Shown in pieces: positions 36,914 to 45,190 of a stretch of DNA of 64,000 nt (its first letter is position 1; each line of letters opens with the position of its first letter). The DNA lies in contig JAKJHY010000009.1 in NCBI GenBank assembly GCA_021648845.1, positions 157,895-221,894 of the forward strand, written 5' to 3'. The notes beneath the pieces are model-generated. The model worked only from the letters and a program-made list of their open reading frames with translations. It made no database searches and was not told the DNA's origin. The position numbers and the translations under genes are program-made. Source of the stretch: Mycobacterium sp. MBM. Lineage in GTDB: Bacteria > Actinomycetota > Actinomycetes > Mycobacteriales > Mycobacteriaceae.

Positions 36914-38035
36914 ATGCCTCCGCAGGCCAGCAGCATCGGACCGGCGTTCGGGCTCGCCGCGCACCTCGGGCGCGGGATGCAACGTATCGCAACCGACGCC
37001 GTGTGCGGGCGGGCGCGCGCAATGCCACGCACGGTAAGCGATCTGGATGCGCCCTACCTGTCTACGCTGATCGGCCGCCAGGTCACCTCTGTGTCACTGC
37101 TGGACAACGACGCCGGGACATCGTCGCGCGCCCGATTGGCACTGACCGGTATCGATGTGCCGGAGTCCGTCTTCGTCAAGATGCCCGCCGCCACGGCCGC
37201 CACCCGGATGATCGGCGAGCTGGGCCGGCTCGCCGATACCGAGGTGCGGTTCTACCGGGAGCTCTCCGGTCAGCTCACTGACGTGCCCAGCTGCCACGGT
37301 GCGACGATCGATCCGGTCACCGGGCGGTTCGTGCTGATACTGGAGGATCTGGCCGCCGAGTCCTGTGAGTTCCCCGACACGCTGCATCCACTCAATCCCG
37401 ACCGCGCCGCGCTCGTGGTGCAGCTATTGGCGCGGGTGCACGCCGCCTTCTGGCGACGCGCGGATCGCTATCCGTGGGTGTATACCGCCTCCGCCGACTC
37501 GACCTCGCTGCTGACCCGGTCTCTGGCCAACGCTGCGGCACGTCGACTGGCCGAGCGGACCTCGATACGGGTGCGCACCGGCCAGTTCATCATCGACCAC
37601 TACCGCGCGGTCGCCGCCCTTGTCGATCGTGGCCCGCACACTGTGATGCACGGCGACGCCCATCCGGGAAATGTGTACTTCCGCGACGGAAAAGCCGGTC
37701 TGCTCGATTGGCAGGCGGTCCGGCGCGGGCACCCTTCTCGAGAGCTGGCCTACACCTTGGTTACCAGCATGACCACCGCCGCACGGGTCGAGAACCAACG
37801 CGATCTGCTCGACGTCTACCGCGAGGCACTACATGCGGCCGGCGGCCCGGACATCGACCGGGCCGAGTTGTGGCGCCGATACCGCCAGGCGGCGATGTAC
37901 GCCTATATCGCGACGGTGATCACGGCCGGGATGGGCGGCATGCAGGACGACGACATTGCGCTCGAGGGCCTAGGCAGGGCGGTGGCCGCGTTGCAGGACC
38001 TCGACACGGTGTACGCACTGAAAGCCTCTTTGTGA
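36914..38035 (+). CDS. Aminoglycoside-phosphotransferase-fold (APH/ecdysteroid-kinase-like) protein
   Basis: 373 residues. Kinase-like fold: FVLILEDLAAESCEF (hinge), catalytic loop MHGDAHPGNVYF with His246/Asp248, and metal-binding LLDWQ. Related to phosphotransferases of small hydroxylated molecules and to EcKinase/DUF1679-type proteins that occur in steroid and terpenoid clusters. It may phosphorylate a hydroxylated intermediate; antibiotic resistance is less likely in this setting. Operon with the TetR gene downstream (25-base gap), behind element D. The ATG is 8 bases from the element. Confidence 0.87.
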   Translation: MPPQASSIGPAFGLAAHLGRGMQRIATDAVCGRARAMPRTVSDLDAPYLSTLIGRQVTSVSLLDNDAGTSSRARLALTGIDVPESVFVKMPAATAATRMIGELGRLADTEVRFYRELSGQLTDVPSCHGATIDPVTGRFVLILEDLAAESCEFPDTLHPLNPDRAALVVQLLARVHAAFWRRADRYPWVYTASADSTSLLTRSLANAAARRLAERTSIRVRTGQFIIDHYRAVAALVDRGPHTVMHGDAHPGNVYFRDGKAGLLDWQAVRRGHPSRELAYTLVTSMTTAARVENQRDLLDVYREALHAAGGPDIDRAELWRRYRQAAMYAYIATVITAGMGGMQDDDIALEGLGRAVAALQDLDTVYALKASL

Positions 38036-38060
38036 TGGCACAACCACTACCATCGATACC

Positions 38061-38600
38061 GTGAACAAGTCCCTGTCCGCGCACACCGACTCCGCCGAGG
38101 ACACCTCGACGCGGCGACGGATACTGGCCGCGACGGCCGAGGTGCTCGGACGCAGCGGGCAGACGAAGTTGAGCCTGTCCGAGGTGGCGTTGCAGGCCGG
38201 GGTTTCACGGCCCACGTTGTACCGCTGGTTTGCCTCCAAAGAGGAGCTGCTCGGTGCGTTCGGGGTCTACGAGCGCGAGATGTTCGACACCGGTATCAGC
38301 AAGGCCACCGCCGGCCTGCGTGGCACCGAGAAGCTCGATGCCGCACTGCGATTCATCGTCGAGTACCAACAGGCGTATTCCGGGGTCCGGGTTGTCGACA
38401 TCGAGCCCGAGGTGGTCATCGCCCAACTGGCGCACGTCATACCGGTGATGCGTGCGCGGCTGCTCAAACTGCTGTCCGGGTCCAATGCCCAGGTGAAGGC
38501 GTCGACCGCGATCAGGGTGGCCATCTCGCACTACATCGTGCGTAGCGATGACGAGGGCCAGTTCCTGGCCCAGCTGCGTCACGCGGTGGGCATCAAGTAG
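38061..38600 (+). CDS. TetR-family transcriptional regulator, candidate regulator of the catabolic block
   Basis: 179 residues from a GTG at 38061. Helix-turn-helix at about 35-60 (LSLSEVALQAGVSRPTLYRWFASKEELL), with a short ligand domain behind (FIVEYQQAYSGVRVVDIEPEVVIAQLAHVIPVM). It is the only dedicated regulator inside the 22-39 kb block and is co-transcribed with the APH-like gene from the promoter with element D. It could therefore be autoregulated and bind all four elements; this is inferred. The ligand is probably a pathway intermediate or its CoA ester. Confidence 0.9.
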   Translation: MNKSLSAHTDSAEDTSTRRRILAATAEVLGRSGQTKLSLSEVALQAGVSRPTLYRWFASKEELLGAFGVYEREMFDTGISKATAGLRGTEKLDAALRFIVEYQQAYSGVRVVDIEPEVVIAQLAHVIPVMRARLLKLLSGSNAQVKASTAIRVAISHYIVRSDDEGQFLAQLRHAVGIK

Positions 38601-38620
38601 TCGATCCCCCAATGGGCTGA

Positions 38621-38955
38621 CACCGCCACTGGAAGCTCTACCGGTCGGTGTTCACCGCGGACGCGCATATCGACTGCACGTCCACGGGTGCCATAGCGGC
38701 CGGTCCCGACGAGGTGATCGGCTGGCTCTCAGCGGGTTTGGAGACAATTCCGTGGAGCATGCACTGCATCACGAACATCGAGGCCGATATCGACGGCGAT
38801 TGTGCGACGGTGCGGGCCATGTTCTGCAACCCGATGCAGTTGCCCGGGATGTCGACCCAGAGTGGTGCGGTGGCTACTACCACCATGCTCTGGTGCGCAC
38901 CGCCGACGGCTGGCGCAGCCGGAGCCTGCGCGAAGAGAACGTGTGGGTTCAGTAA
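38621..38955 (+). pseudogene. NTF2-like (SnoaL) protein remnant, truncated and frameshifted
   Basis: Reading from 38621, one frame gives HWKLYRSVFTADAHIDCTS and IGWLSAGLETIPWSMHCI, then MFCNPMQLPGM, which is a SnoaL/NTF2-like domain without its first ~30-40 residues. Near 38860 the homology moves to another frame (CGGYYHHALVRTADGW, then SLREENVWVQ, stop at 38953-38955). A stop (TGA 38618-38620) closes the first frame upstream. So the gene lacks its start and has a one-base frameshift. The intact form would have been a small polyketide/steroid-isomerase-like or hydratase-like enzyme of the cluster. Confidence 0.75.
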
Positions 38956-38975
38956 CCCGCCCGACCGTTGACCGG

Positions 38976-40073
38976 TCAGCCCTCGGCGGCCAATTGCCCG
39001 CAGGCGGCCGCGATCTCGCGGCCGCGGGTGTCTCGCACCGTGCAGGACACGCCCTTGGCGATGACCCGTTTCACGAACTCACGCTCGACGGGCTTTGGGC
39101 TGGCGTCCCACTCACTGCCCGGGGTGGGGTTGAGCGGGATGAGGTTGACGTGCACCAGTGGGCCCAGCTTGCTGTGCAGTTTCTTGCCCAGCAGGTCGGC
39201 CCGCCACGGCTGATCGTTCACATCGCGGATAAGCGCGTATTCGATGGATACCCGGCGGCCGGTCACATCGGCGTAGTAACGCGCCGCGTCGAGTACCTCA
39301 TCGACGCTCCAGCGGTTGTTCACCGGCACCAAGGTGTCGCGCAGTTCGTCGTCGGGGGTGTGCAGCGAGACCGCCAATGTGACGCCCAGCCGCTCGTCGG
39401 CCAGTTTGCGGATCGCCGGCGCCAACCCGACGGTGGACACCGTGACGGAGCGGGCACTGATACCGAAACCCTCCGGCGGCGGGGCGGTGATCCGTTTGAC
39501 CGCGGCCAGTACGCGGTTGTAGTTGGCCAGCGGCTCCCCCATGCCCATGAAGACGATGTTGGACAGCCTGCCGTCGTGTTCGTTGCGCATCGCGGCCGAC
39601 GCCGACCGCACCTGTTCCAGGATCTCAGCGGTCGAAAGATTGCGCTGCAGGCCGCCCTGCCCGGTCGCGCAGAACGGGCACGCCATCCCACATCCGGCCT
39701 GTGAGGAGATGCACACCGTGTTGCGCTGCGGATAGCGCATGAGCACCGACTCGAAGGTGCTGCCGTCGACGGCACGCCATAGCGTCTTTCGCGTCTCCCC
39801 GGCGTCACATTGGATCTGTTTGGCCGGTGTGATCAGGGCGGGAAACAGCGCGTCGGCGACCTGTTCGCGCACCGCGGCCGGCAGATCGGTCATCTCGCGC
39901 GGATCGGCGATGAGACGCCCGTAGTACTGGTTGGCCAGTTGTTTCGCCCGGAACTTGGGCAGACCCAGCTCGGCCACCGCGGCCGCCCGGCCGTCGGCAT
40001 CGAGGTCGGCGAGGTGCCGCGGCGGCAGTGCGCGTCGCGGGGCGTCGAAGACGAGCGGAAGGGAAACGGCCAT
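38976..40073 (-). CDS. rlmN: 23S rRNA (adenine2503-C2)/tRNA methyltransferase RlmN
   Basis: 365 residues from the ATG at 40073 ([14 protein letters not shown]). Radical-SAM enzyme with the cluster motif in [14 protein letters not shown] (CxxxCxxC), the SAM-binding [11 protein letters not shown] (GEP motif), and C-terminal catalytic Cys in [11 protein letters not shown]. It methylates A2503 of 23S rRNA and A37 of some tRNAs. Corresponds to Rv2880c, so the chromosomal backbone resumes here. The frame is open to 40730, but that would run deep into cdsA. Confidence 0.97.
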   Translation of the reverse strand: MAVSLPLVFDAPRRALPPRHLADLDADGRAAAVAELGLPKFRAKQLANQYYGRLIADPREMTDLPAAVREQVADALFPALITPAKQIQCDAGETRKTLWRAVDGSTFESVLMRYPQRNTVCISSQAGCGMACPFCATGQGGLQRNLSTAEILEQVRSASAAMRNEHDGRLSNIVFMGMGEPLANYNRVLAAVKRITAPPPEGFGISARSVTVSTVGLAPAIRKLADERLGVTLAVSLHTPDDELRDTLVPVNNRWSVDEVLDAARYYADVTGRRVSIEYALIRDVNDQPWRADLLGKKLHSKLGPLVHVNLIPLNPTPGSEWDASPKPVEREFVKRVIAKGVSCTVRDTRGREIAAACGQLAAEG

Positions 40074-40126
40074 GATGTCCGACCAGTATCTCACCGCGGA
40101 CGGCGTGGCTACGAATCTGGCGCGGA

Positions 40127-40996
40127 TCAGGCCAATACGGTCAGCACGATCCAGGTGGCTACCGCCGACGGCAGCACCGAATCGAGGCGGTCCATCAGGC
40201 CTCCGTGGCCGGGCAGCAGCGTGCCCATGTCCTTGATACCCAGATCGCGCTTGACCTGGGACTCGACCAGGTCTCCGAGGGTGCCGGTGATGACCAGCAT
40301 GATGCCCAGCGGGATTCCCACCCAGGCGGGCTTGTCCAGCAGGTACTGCACCGCCAGCACCGAGACCACGATGCCGAGCAGCAGCGAGCCCGCCAGACCC
40401 TCCCAGGACTTCTTGGGGCTGATCGCGGGCACCATCGGGTGCTTGCCGAACAGGACGCCCGCGACGTAACCGCCGATATCGGAGGCGACCACACCGAGCA
40501 TCAGGCAGAACACCCGGCCCGCGCCGTCCTCCGGGTAGATCAGGAGCGCACCGAACGCACCGAACAGCGGGATCCAGGTGGCGAGGAAGATCGTCACCGC
40601 GACATCGCGCAGGTAGTTGGTGGGTGCGGCGCCCAAGCCGCCGCTCAGCAGCCGCCAGATCAGGCAGAGCACCACCGTCGCGCCGAATGCCCCCAACGCA
40701 CCCGTGGCACCGAACGGCAAGGTCAGCCACACAATGGCCTGCCCGCCGAGCAGCAGTGGGATCACCGGGATGGAGTATCCGCCGTCGCGCAGGCGGCGCA
40801 CCACCTCGTGTGTGGCGACGGCCATGGCCGCGGCGACGACACCGACCCAGACCAGCGGGGCGAACAGCAGGATCGCGATCACCGACCCGCCGAGCAAAAC
40901 GCCGACGGCGATGGCCGCAGGCAGGTCGCGGCCCGCGCGCGACGGCTTCTTCGCTGGTTCGGCGTCTACCACTGGACTGCCCTGCTGAAAGGTCAT
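40127..40996 (-). CDS. cdsA: Phosphatidate cytidylyltransferase
   Basis: 289 residues with about eight membrane helices. The family signature is complete: [18 protein letters not shown] followed by [14 protein letters not shown] near the C-terminus. It makes CDP-diacylglycerol from phosphatidic acid and CTP for cardiolipin, PE and phosphatidylinositol synthesis. The ATG shares one base with the frr stop (TGATG), so pyrH-frr-cdsA is one tightly packed operon, as in other mycobacteria (Rv2881c-Rv2883c). Confidence 0.97.
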   Translation of the reverse strand: MTFQQGSPVVDAEPAKKPSRAGRDLPAAIAVGVLLGGSVIAILLFAPLVWVGVVAAAMAVATHEVVRRLRDGGYSIPVIPLLLGGQAIVWLTLPFGATGALGAFGATVVLCLIWRLLSGGLGAAPTNYLRDVAVTIFLATWIPLFGAFGALLIYPEDGAGRVFCLMLGVVASDIGGYVAGVLFGKHPMVPAISPKKSWEGLAGSLLLGIVVSVLAVQYLLDKPAWVGIPLGIMLVITGTLGDLVESQVKRDLGIKDMGTLLPGHGGLMDRLDSVLPSAVATWIVLTVLA

Positions 40997-41553
40997 CAGA
41001 CCTCCAACAGCTCGCCTTCTTTGTGTTTGACCAGCTCGTCGATCTGCGTTACGTATTGCCCGGTGGTCTTGTCCAGGTCCTTCTCGGCCCGTCCGACCTC
41101 GTCCTCGCCGGCCTCGCCGTCCTTCTTGATCCGGGCCAGTTCTTCCATGGCCTTGCGGCGGATGTTGCGTACCGACACCTTGGCGTCTTCGCCCTTGGAC
41201 TTGGCCTGTTTGACCAGTTCGCGACGACGTTCCTCGGTGAGCTGTGGAATGGAGATCCGGATGACGTTGCCGTCGTTGGACGGGTTGACGCCGAGGTCGG
41301 AGTTGCGGATGGCATCCTCGATCGGCTTGAGCTGGTTGGCCTCGTAGGGCTTGATGACGACCAGGCGCGCCTCGGGGACGTTGATGCTGGAAAGCTGGGT
41401 GATCGGCGTCGGCGAACCGTAGTAGTCGATGTTCAGCCGGGAGAACATGCCCGGGTTGGCCCGGCCGGTGCGGATCGACGACAGGTCGTCGCGCGCCACC
41501 GACACCGCCTTTTCCATCTTCTCTTCAGCGTCGAAGAGGGTTTCGTCGATCAC
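40996..41553 (-). CDS. frr: Ribosome recycling factor
   Basis: 185 residues, the exact usual length. N-terminal [27 protein letters not shown], then the [12 protein letters not shown] region and the C-terminal helix ending HKEGELLEV. Releases ribosomes after termination together with EF-G. The GTG start overlaps the pyrH stop by 4 bases (GTGA). Confidence 0.98.
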   Translation of the reverse strand: MIDETLFDAEEKMEKAVSVARDDLSSIRTGRANPGMFSRLNIDYYGSPTPITQLSSINVPEARLVVIKPYEANQLKPIEDAIRNSDLGVNPSNDGNVIRISIPQLTEERRRELVKQAKSKGEDAKVSVRNIRRKAMEELARIKKDGEAGEDEVGRAEKDLDKTTGQYVTQIDELVKHKEGELLEV

Positions 41554-42308
41554 GGTGTCTCCTTGTCCGAGGTGACCAGTGTTCCGATCTTCTCACCTGC
41601 CACCGCTCGCGCGATATTTCCGTCGGTCAGGAGATTGAACACGAGGATCGGCATGCCGTTGTCCATGCACAGGCTGAAGGCGGTGGAGTCGGCGACCTGC
41701 AGGCCCCGATCGATCACCTCACGATGGGTGATCGCGGTCAGCAGCTCGGCATCGGGGTTCTTGCGGGGATCGTCGGTGAACACCCCGTCGACGGCCTTGG
41801 CCATCAACACCACCTCGGCACCGATCTCCAGCGCGCGTTGGGCGGCGGTGGTGTCGGTGGAGAAGTACGGCAGGCCCATGCCGGCGCCGAAGATCACCAC
41901 CCGGCCCTTTTCCAGGTGCCTGCGGGCGCGCAACGGGATGTACGGCTCGGCGACCTGCCCCATGGTGATCGCGGTCTGCACACGGGTGTCGATGCCTTCC
42001 TTCTGCAGGAAGTCTTGTAGCGCAAGGCTGTTCATCACGGTGCCGAGCATGCCCATGTAGTCGCTTCGGGTGCGTTCCATCCCGCGCTGCTGCAGCTGGG
42101 CGCCGCGGAAAAAGTTGCCGCCACCGATCACGACGGCCACCTGAGCGCCGGCCCGTACGACATCGGCGATCTGTCGGGCCACCAGGGCCACCACATCGGG
42201 GTCGAGACCGACCTGTCCGCCACCGAACATCTCGCCACCGAGCTTCAGCAGCACGCGTGAGTACGCGGGCCGGATCACTCCCGGGCCGGCTTTGTCTGGC
42301 TCCGCCAT
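41550..42308 (-). CDS. pyrH: Uridylate kinase
   Basis: 252 residues of the amino-acid-kinase fold. Visible: [13 protein letters not shown] at the start, [29 protein letters not shown] (UMP site) and [14 protein letters not shown]. It phosphorylates UMP to UDP. First gene of the pyrH-frr-cdsA operon. Its upstream region holds the 24-bp tandem duplication at 42397-42444. Confidence 0.98.
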   Translation of the reverse strand: MAEPDKAGPGVIRPAYSRVLLKLGGEMFGGGQVGLDPDVVALVARQIADVVRAGAQVAVVIGGGNFFRGAQLQQRGMERTRSDYMGMLGTVMNSLALQDFLQKEGIDTRVQTAITMGQVAEPYIPLRARRHLEKGRVVIFGAGMGLPYFSTDTTAAQRALEIGAEVVLMAKAVDGVFTDDPRKNPDAELLTAITHREVIDRGLQVADSTAFSLCMDNGMPILVFNLLTDGNIARAVAGEKIGTLVTSDKETP

Positions 42309-42396
42309 CAGACTCCTTGCTGTCCCGACACAGACTCGCCACCCGGGCGAATCCGCGCGGACGGCGCCACCAATCCTGCCTCATGAGGGCGGACGG

Positions 42397-42444
42397 CCGG
42401 GTGGTGGGTGGGAATGTCGGCCGGGTGGTGGGTGGGAATGTCGG
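42397..42444 (+). repeat. Perfect 24-bp tandem duplication with G-runs
   Basis: The 24-base unit at 42397-42420 is repeated without change at 42421-42444. Each copy contains GGGTGGTGGGTGGG, so the array has closely spaced G-runs that could fold as a G-quadruplex on this strand. It lies between the methyltransferase stop (42459) and the pyrH start (42308). Confidence 0.9.
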
Positions 42445-42458
42445 CAGCGCGAGTGTGC

Positions 42459-43180
<722 letters not shown>

Positions 43181-43181
43181 C

Positions 43182-43601
43182 ATGGCCGAGCACCCCGAAG
43201 AACAGCCGCTCGGGTATCTGCTGCACCGGGTGGCAGTGACATTGCGCAATGAGGTCACCACCACCGTGCTGGACCCGCTGGATCTGACCTTCCCGCAATA
43301 CCTCTGCATGAGAATGTTGTCCAAGGCGCCGGACCGCTCCAATGCCGAGCTGGCCCGCGATCTGGCGGTCTCGCCGCAGGCGATGAACACGGTGCTGCGC
43401 GGGTTGCAGAGCCGCGGCCTGGTGTCCCGTCCGACCAGCGTCGCCTCCGGGCGCGCACTGCCTGCGCAGCTCACCGGCGAAGGTCACGCGCTGATCAAGC
43501 GCATCGACGCCGGAGTGCGGGGAGCCGAGCGACAGGTGCTCGGGCATCTGAGCGATGACGACCGGGGAGCACTCAAACGTATCCTGGCCGCTGCCGGCTG
43601 A
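43182..43601 (+). CDS. MarR-family regulator (Rv2887 orthologue)
   Basis: 139 residues from the ATG at 43182. Winged-helix MarR: PLGYLLHRVAVTLRNEV, then LTFPQYLCMRMLSKAPDRSNAELARDLAVSPQAMNTVLRGLQSRGLVSRPTS across the recognition region, with a dimer helix at the end. Position (between pyrH and amiC) and sequence fit Rv2887, known as the repressor of methyltransferase Rv0560c in M. tuberculosis. The start codon touches the operator-like repeats, so autorepression is likely. Confidence 0.93.
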   Translation: MAEHPEEQPLGYLLHRVAVTLRNEVTTTVLDPLDLTFPQYLCMRMLSKAPDRSNAELARDLAVSPQAMNTVLRGLQSRGLVSRPTSVASGRALPAQLTGEGHALIKRIDAGVRGAERQVLGHLSDDDRGALKRILAAAG

Positions 43602-43890
43602 CCTCGGGCGCGATCGCCTCCCGTGGCGACTTTACGTGCCCCACGCGAAGGATCAATTCCGTTACGACGCCGCATGACTCAGGTCAGTTCGCAGTCGACA
43701 GGAATGTCACCCTCTGCCTCCCCCGACCCTGTTGTGGCATTCCGCAAACTTCACATCGCAACAAGCCTGAATGTGATTGCGGCAGTATCACCATATGGTC
43801 GCTGTTGCGGTCATAAGATGTGATCAAACGGGGGGTGAACTTGAATGGATAGCTTGCTTTGTGACAGCTCGATTCAGAGGAGCCGTTTTC
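43602..43890. other. Non-coding, lower-GC stretch before the EEP gene
   Basis: About 290 bases without a credible gene. The first 60 bases look like mycobacterial sequence; the rest is clearly more AT-rich than the window and passes into the EEP gene. It probably contains that gene's promoter and the left edge of an acquired segment. No att site or repeat was seen. Confidence 0.6.
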
Positions 43891-44931
43891 ATGGCCGACT
43901 TGGAACGTTTCAGTGTTGCGACTTTCAACCTCTACAATCTCCAAAATGCCGACACAGCAATGTATTTCGGCAAACCGTGGACCAAGGATGAGTTCGCACG
44001 CAAAGCCGACTGGATTTCTGGACAGCTGCAACGTCTGGATGCTGACATTGTTGGCCTGCAGGAACTATGGAGCTCCGAAGCACTCCAGAAGGTACTGAAG
44101 GTCCGGGGCCTCGACAGCACTTACGACATGGTGGCGTCTGCAGCGGACGGAAGCAAGATCGTCTGCGGAGCATTGGTTCGCAAAGGACTGCTCATCAAGG
44201 AGCCCGAATGGATCAGGTCGTTTCCGGAGGAAGTCAGGTTGGAATCCAGCGACGATCCCGCTGACCCGCAGGCGCCGCGTATCGACGTGTCCATCAAGGA
44301 TTTCTCGCGTCCTGTCCTTCGTTTCAAGGTGCAACTACGGCAGGCAGAGCCGGCAACAGAAGTCTTTGTGGTTCACTTGAAGTCGAAGCTGCCCACGCGC
44401 ATCGACGCAGAGTCATGGTTCAAGGACGACCCTGAGAAGTACAAGCCGCACAAGATGGCTATTGGCGCTGGAATCTCCACTATCAGACGAACCGCGGAAG
44501 CGGTTGCGGTGCGAGTCTTACTCAACGCGGTGATGAAAGGCACTCAGACGCCTGTGATCGTGCTCGGCGACATCAACGATGGTCAACTCAGCAACACTGC
44601 CAATATCCTGACTACTCAACCGCGCTACCTGGTCGGCGATAGCAAGGGCGGTACCGACATCGGGTTATACACCGCGCAGACCCTGCAGGAGTATCGCGAC
44701 AGCCGCGACGTCTACTACACCCACGTCCACGACGGAATGCGCGAATCGCTGGATCAAGTTCTGGTCAGCGAGCAGTTTTACGACCACAGCCGGGACAGAC
44801 GGTGGTTGTTTGACGGACTCGTTATCAACAACGACCACCTCAACTTTGAGGATCACCGCGCCGCGGGTACCGGCGATCACGGCGTCGTCAAGGTGACGTT
44901 CAAGTACAAGCCATACCGGGTGGATAAATGA
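43891..44931 (+). CDS. Endonuclease/exonuclease/phosphatase (EEP) family protein
   Basis: 346 residues from the ATG at 43891 with AGAGGAG upstream. EEP fold motifs: ATFNLYNLQN (Asn), DADIVGLQELW (catalytic Glu), FVVHLKSKLP, VIVLGDINDG (Asp/Asn) and the terminal GTGDHGVV (Asp-His). It could be a nuclease or a phosphodiesterase/sphingomyelinase-like enzyme. No signal peptide in the chosen frame. Codon use is relaxed, with many AT-ending codons compared with its neighbours, suggesting horizontal transfer. It lies alone between backbone MarR and the amine oxidase operon. Confidence 0.85.
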   Translation: MADLERFSVATFNLYNLQNADTAMYFGKPWTKDEFARKADWISGQLQRLDADIVGLQELWSSEALQKVLKVRGLDSTYDMVASAADGSKIVCGALVRKGLLIKEPEWIRSFPEEVRLESSDDPADPQAPRIDVSIKDFSRPVLRFKVQLRQAEPATEVFVVHLKSKLPTRIDAESWFKDDPEKYKPHKMAIGAGISTIRRTAEAVAVRVLLNAVMKGTQTPVIVLGDINDGQLSNTANILTTQPRYLVGDSKGGTDIGLYTAQTLQEYRDSRDVYYTHVHDGMRESLDQVLVSEQFYDHSRDRRWLFDGLVINNDHLNFEDHRAAGTGDHGVVKVTFKYKPYRVDK

Positions 44932-45190
44932 GGGATACGAGATCTCTTTGTCCAGCCGCACATCCGGATGGCACAGCGCGCAAAAGCCAGGCTTCTACGG
45001 CCTTGTCGCGACCGGTCCAACGCCGCAGCAGGCAGTCGCGCGAATCAGGGGAGTCCGCGACGGCATTCTCCGCACCTCGCTGCTGACGACTTTCGCCATC
45101 CACGCGAGATTGACGCCGTTGTGGGGCGCGGGGCGCAGCGATGTCGCGATGACAGCGGTACGCCTTCGCTAGCCCCTACTCCGGGGTCGA
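44932..45190. other. Gene-free stretch after the EEP gene
   Basis: About 260 bases with no supported coding region; short frames here lack start-site and codon-bias support. The sequence returns to high GC toward 45190. The right border of the acquired EEP segment probably lies here. Confidence 0.55.
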
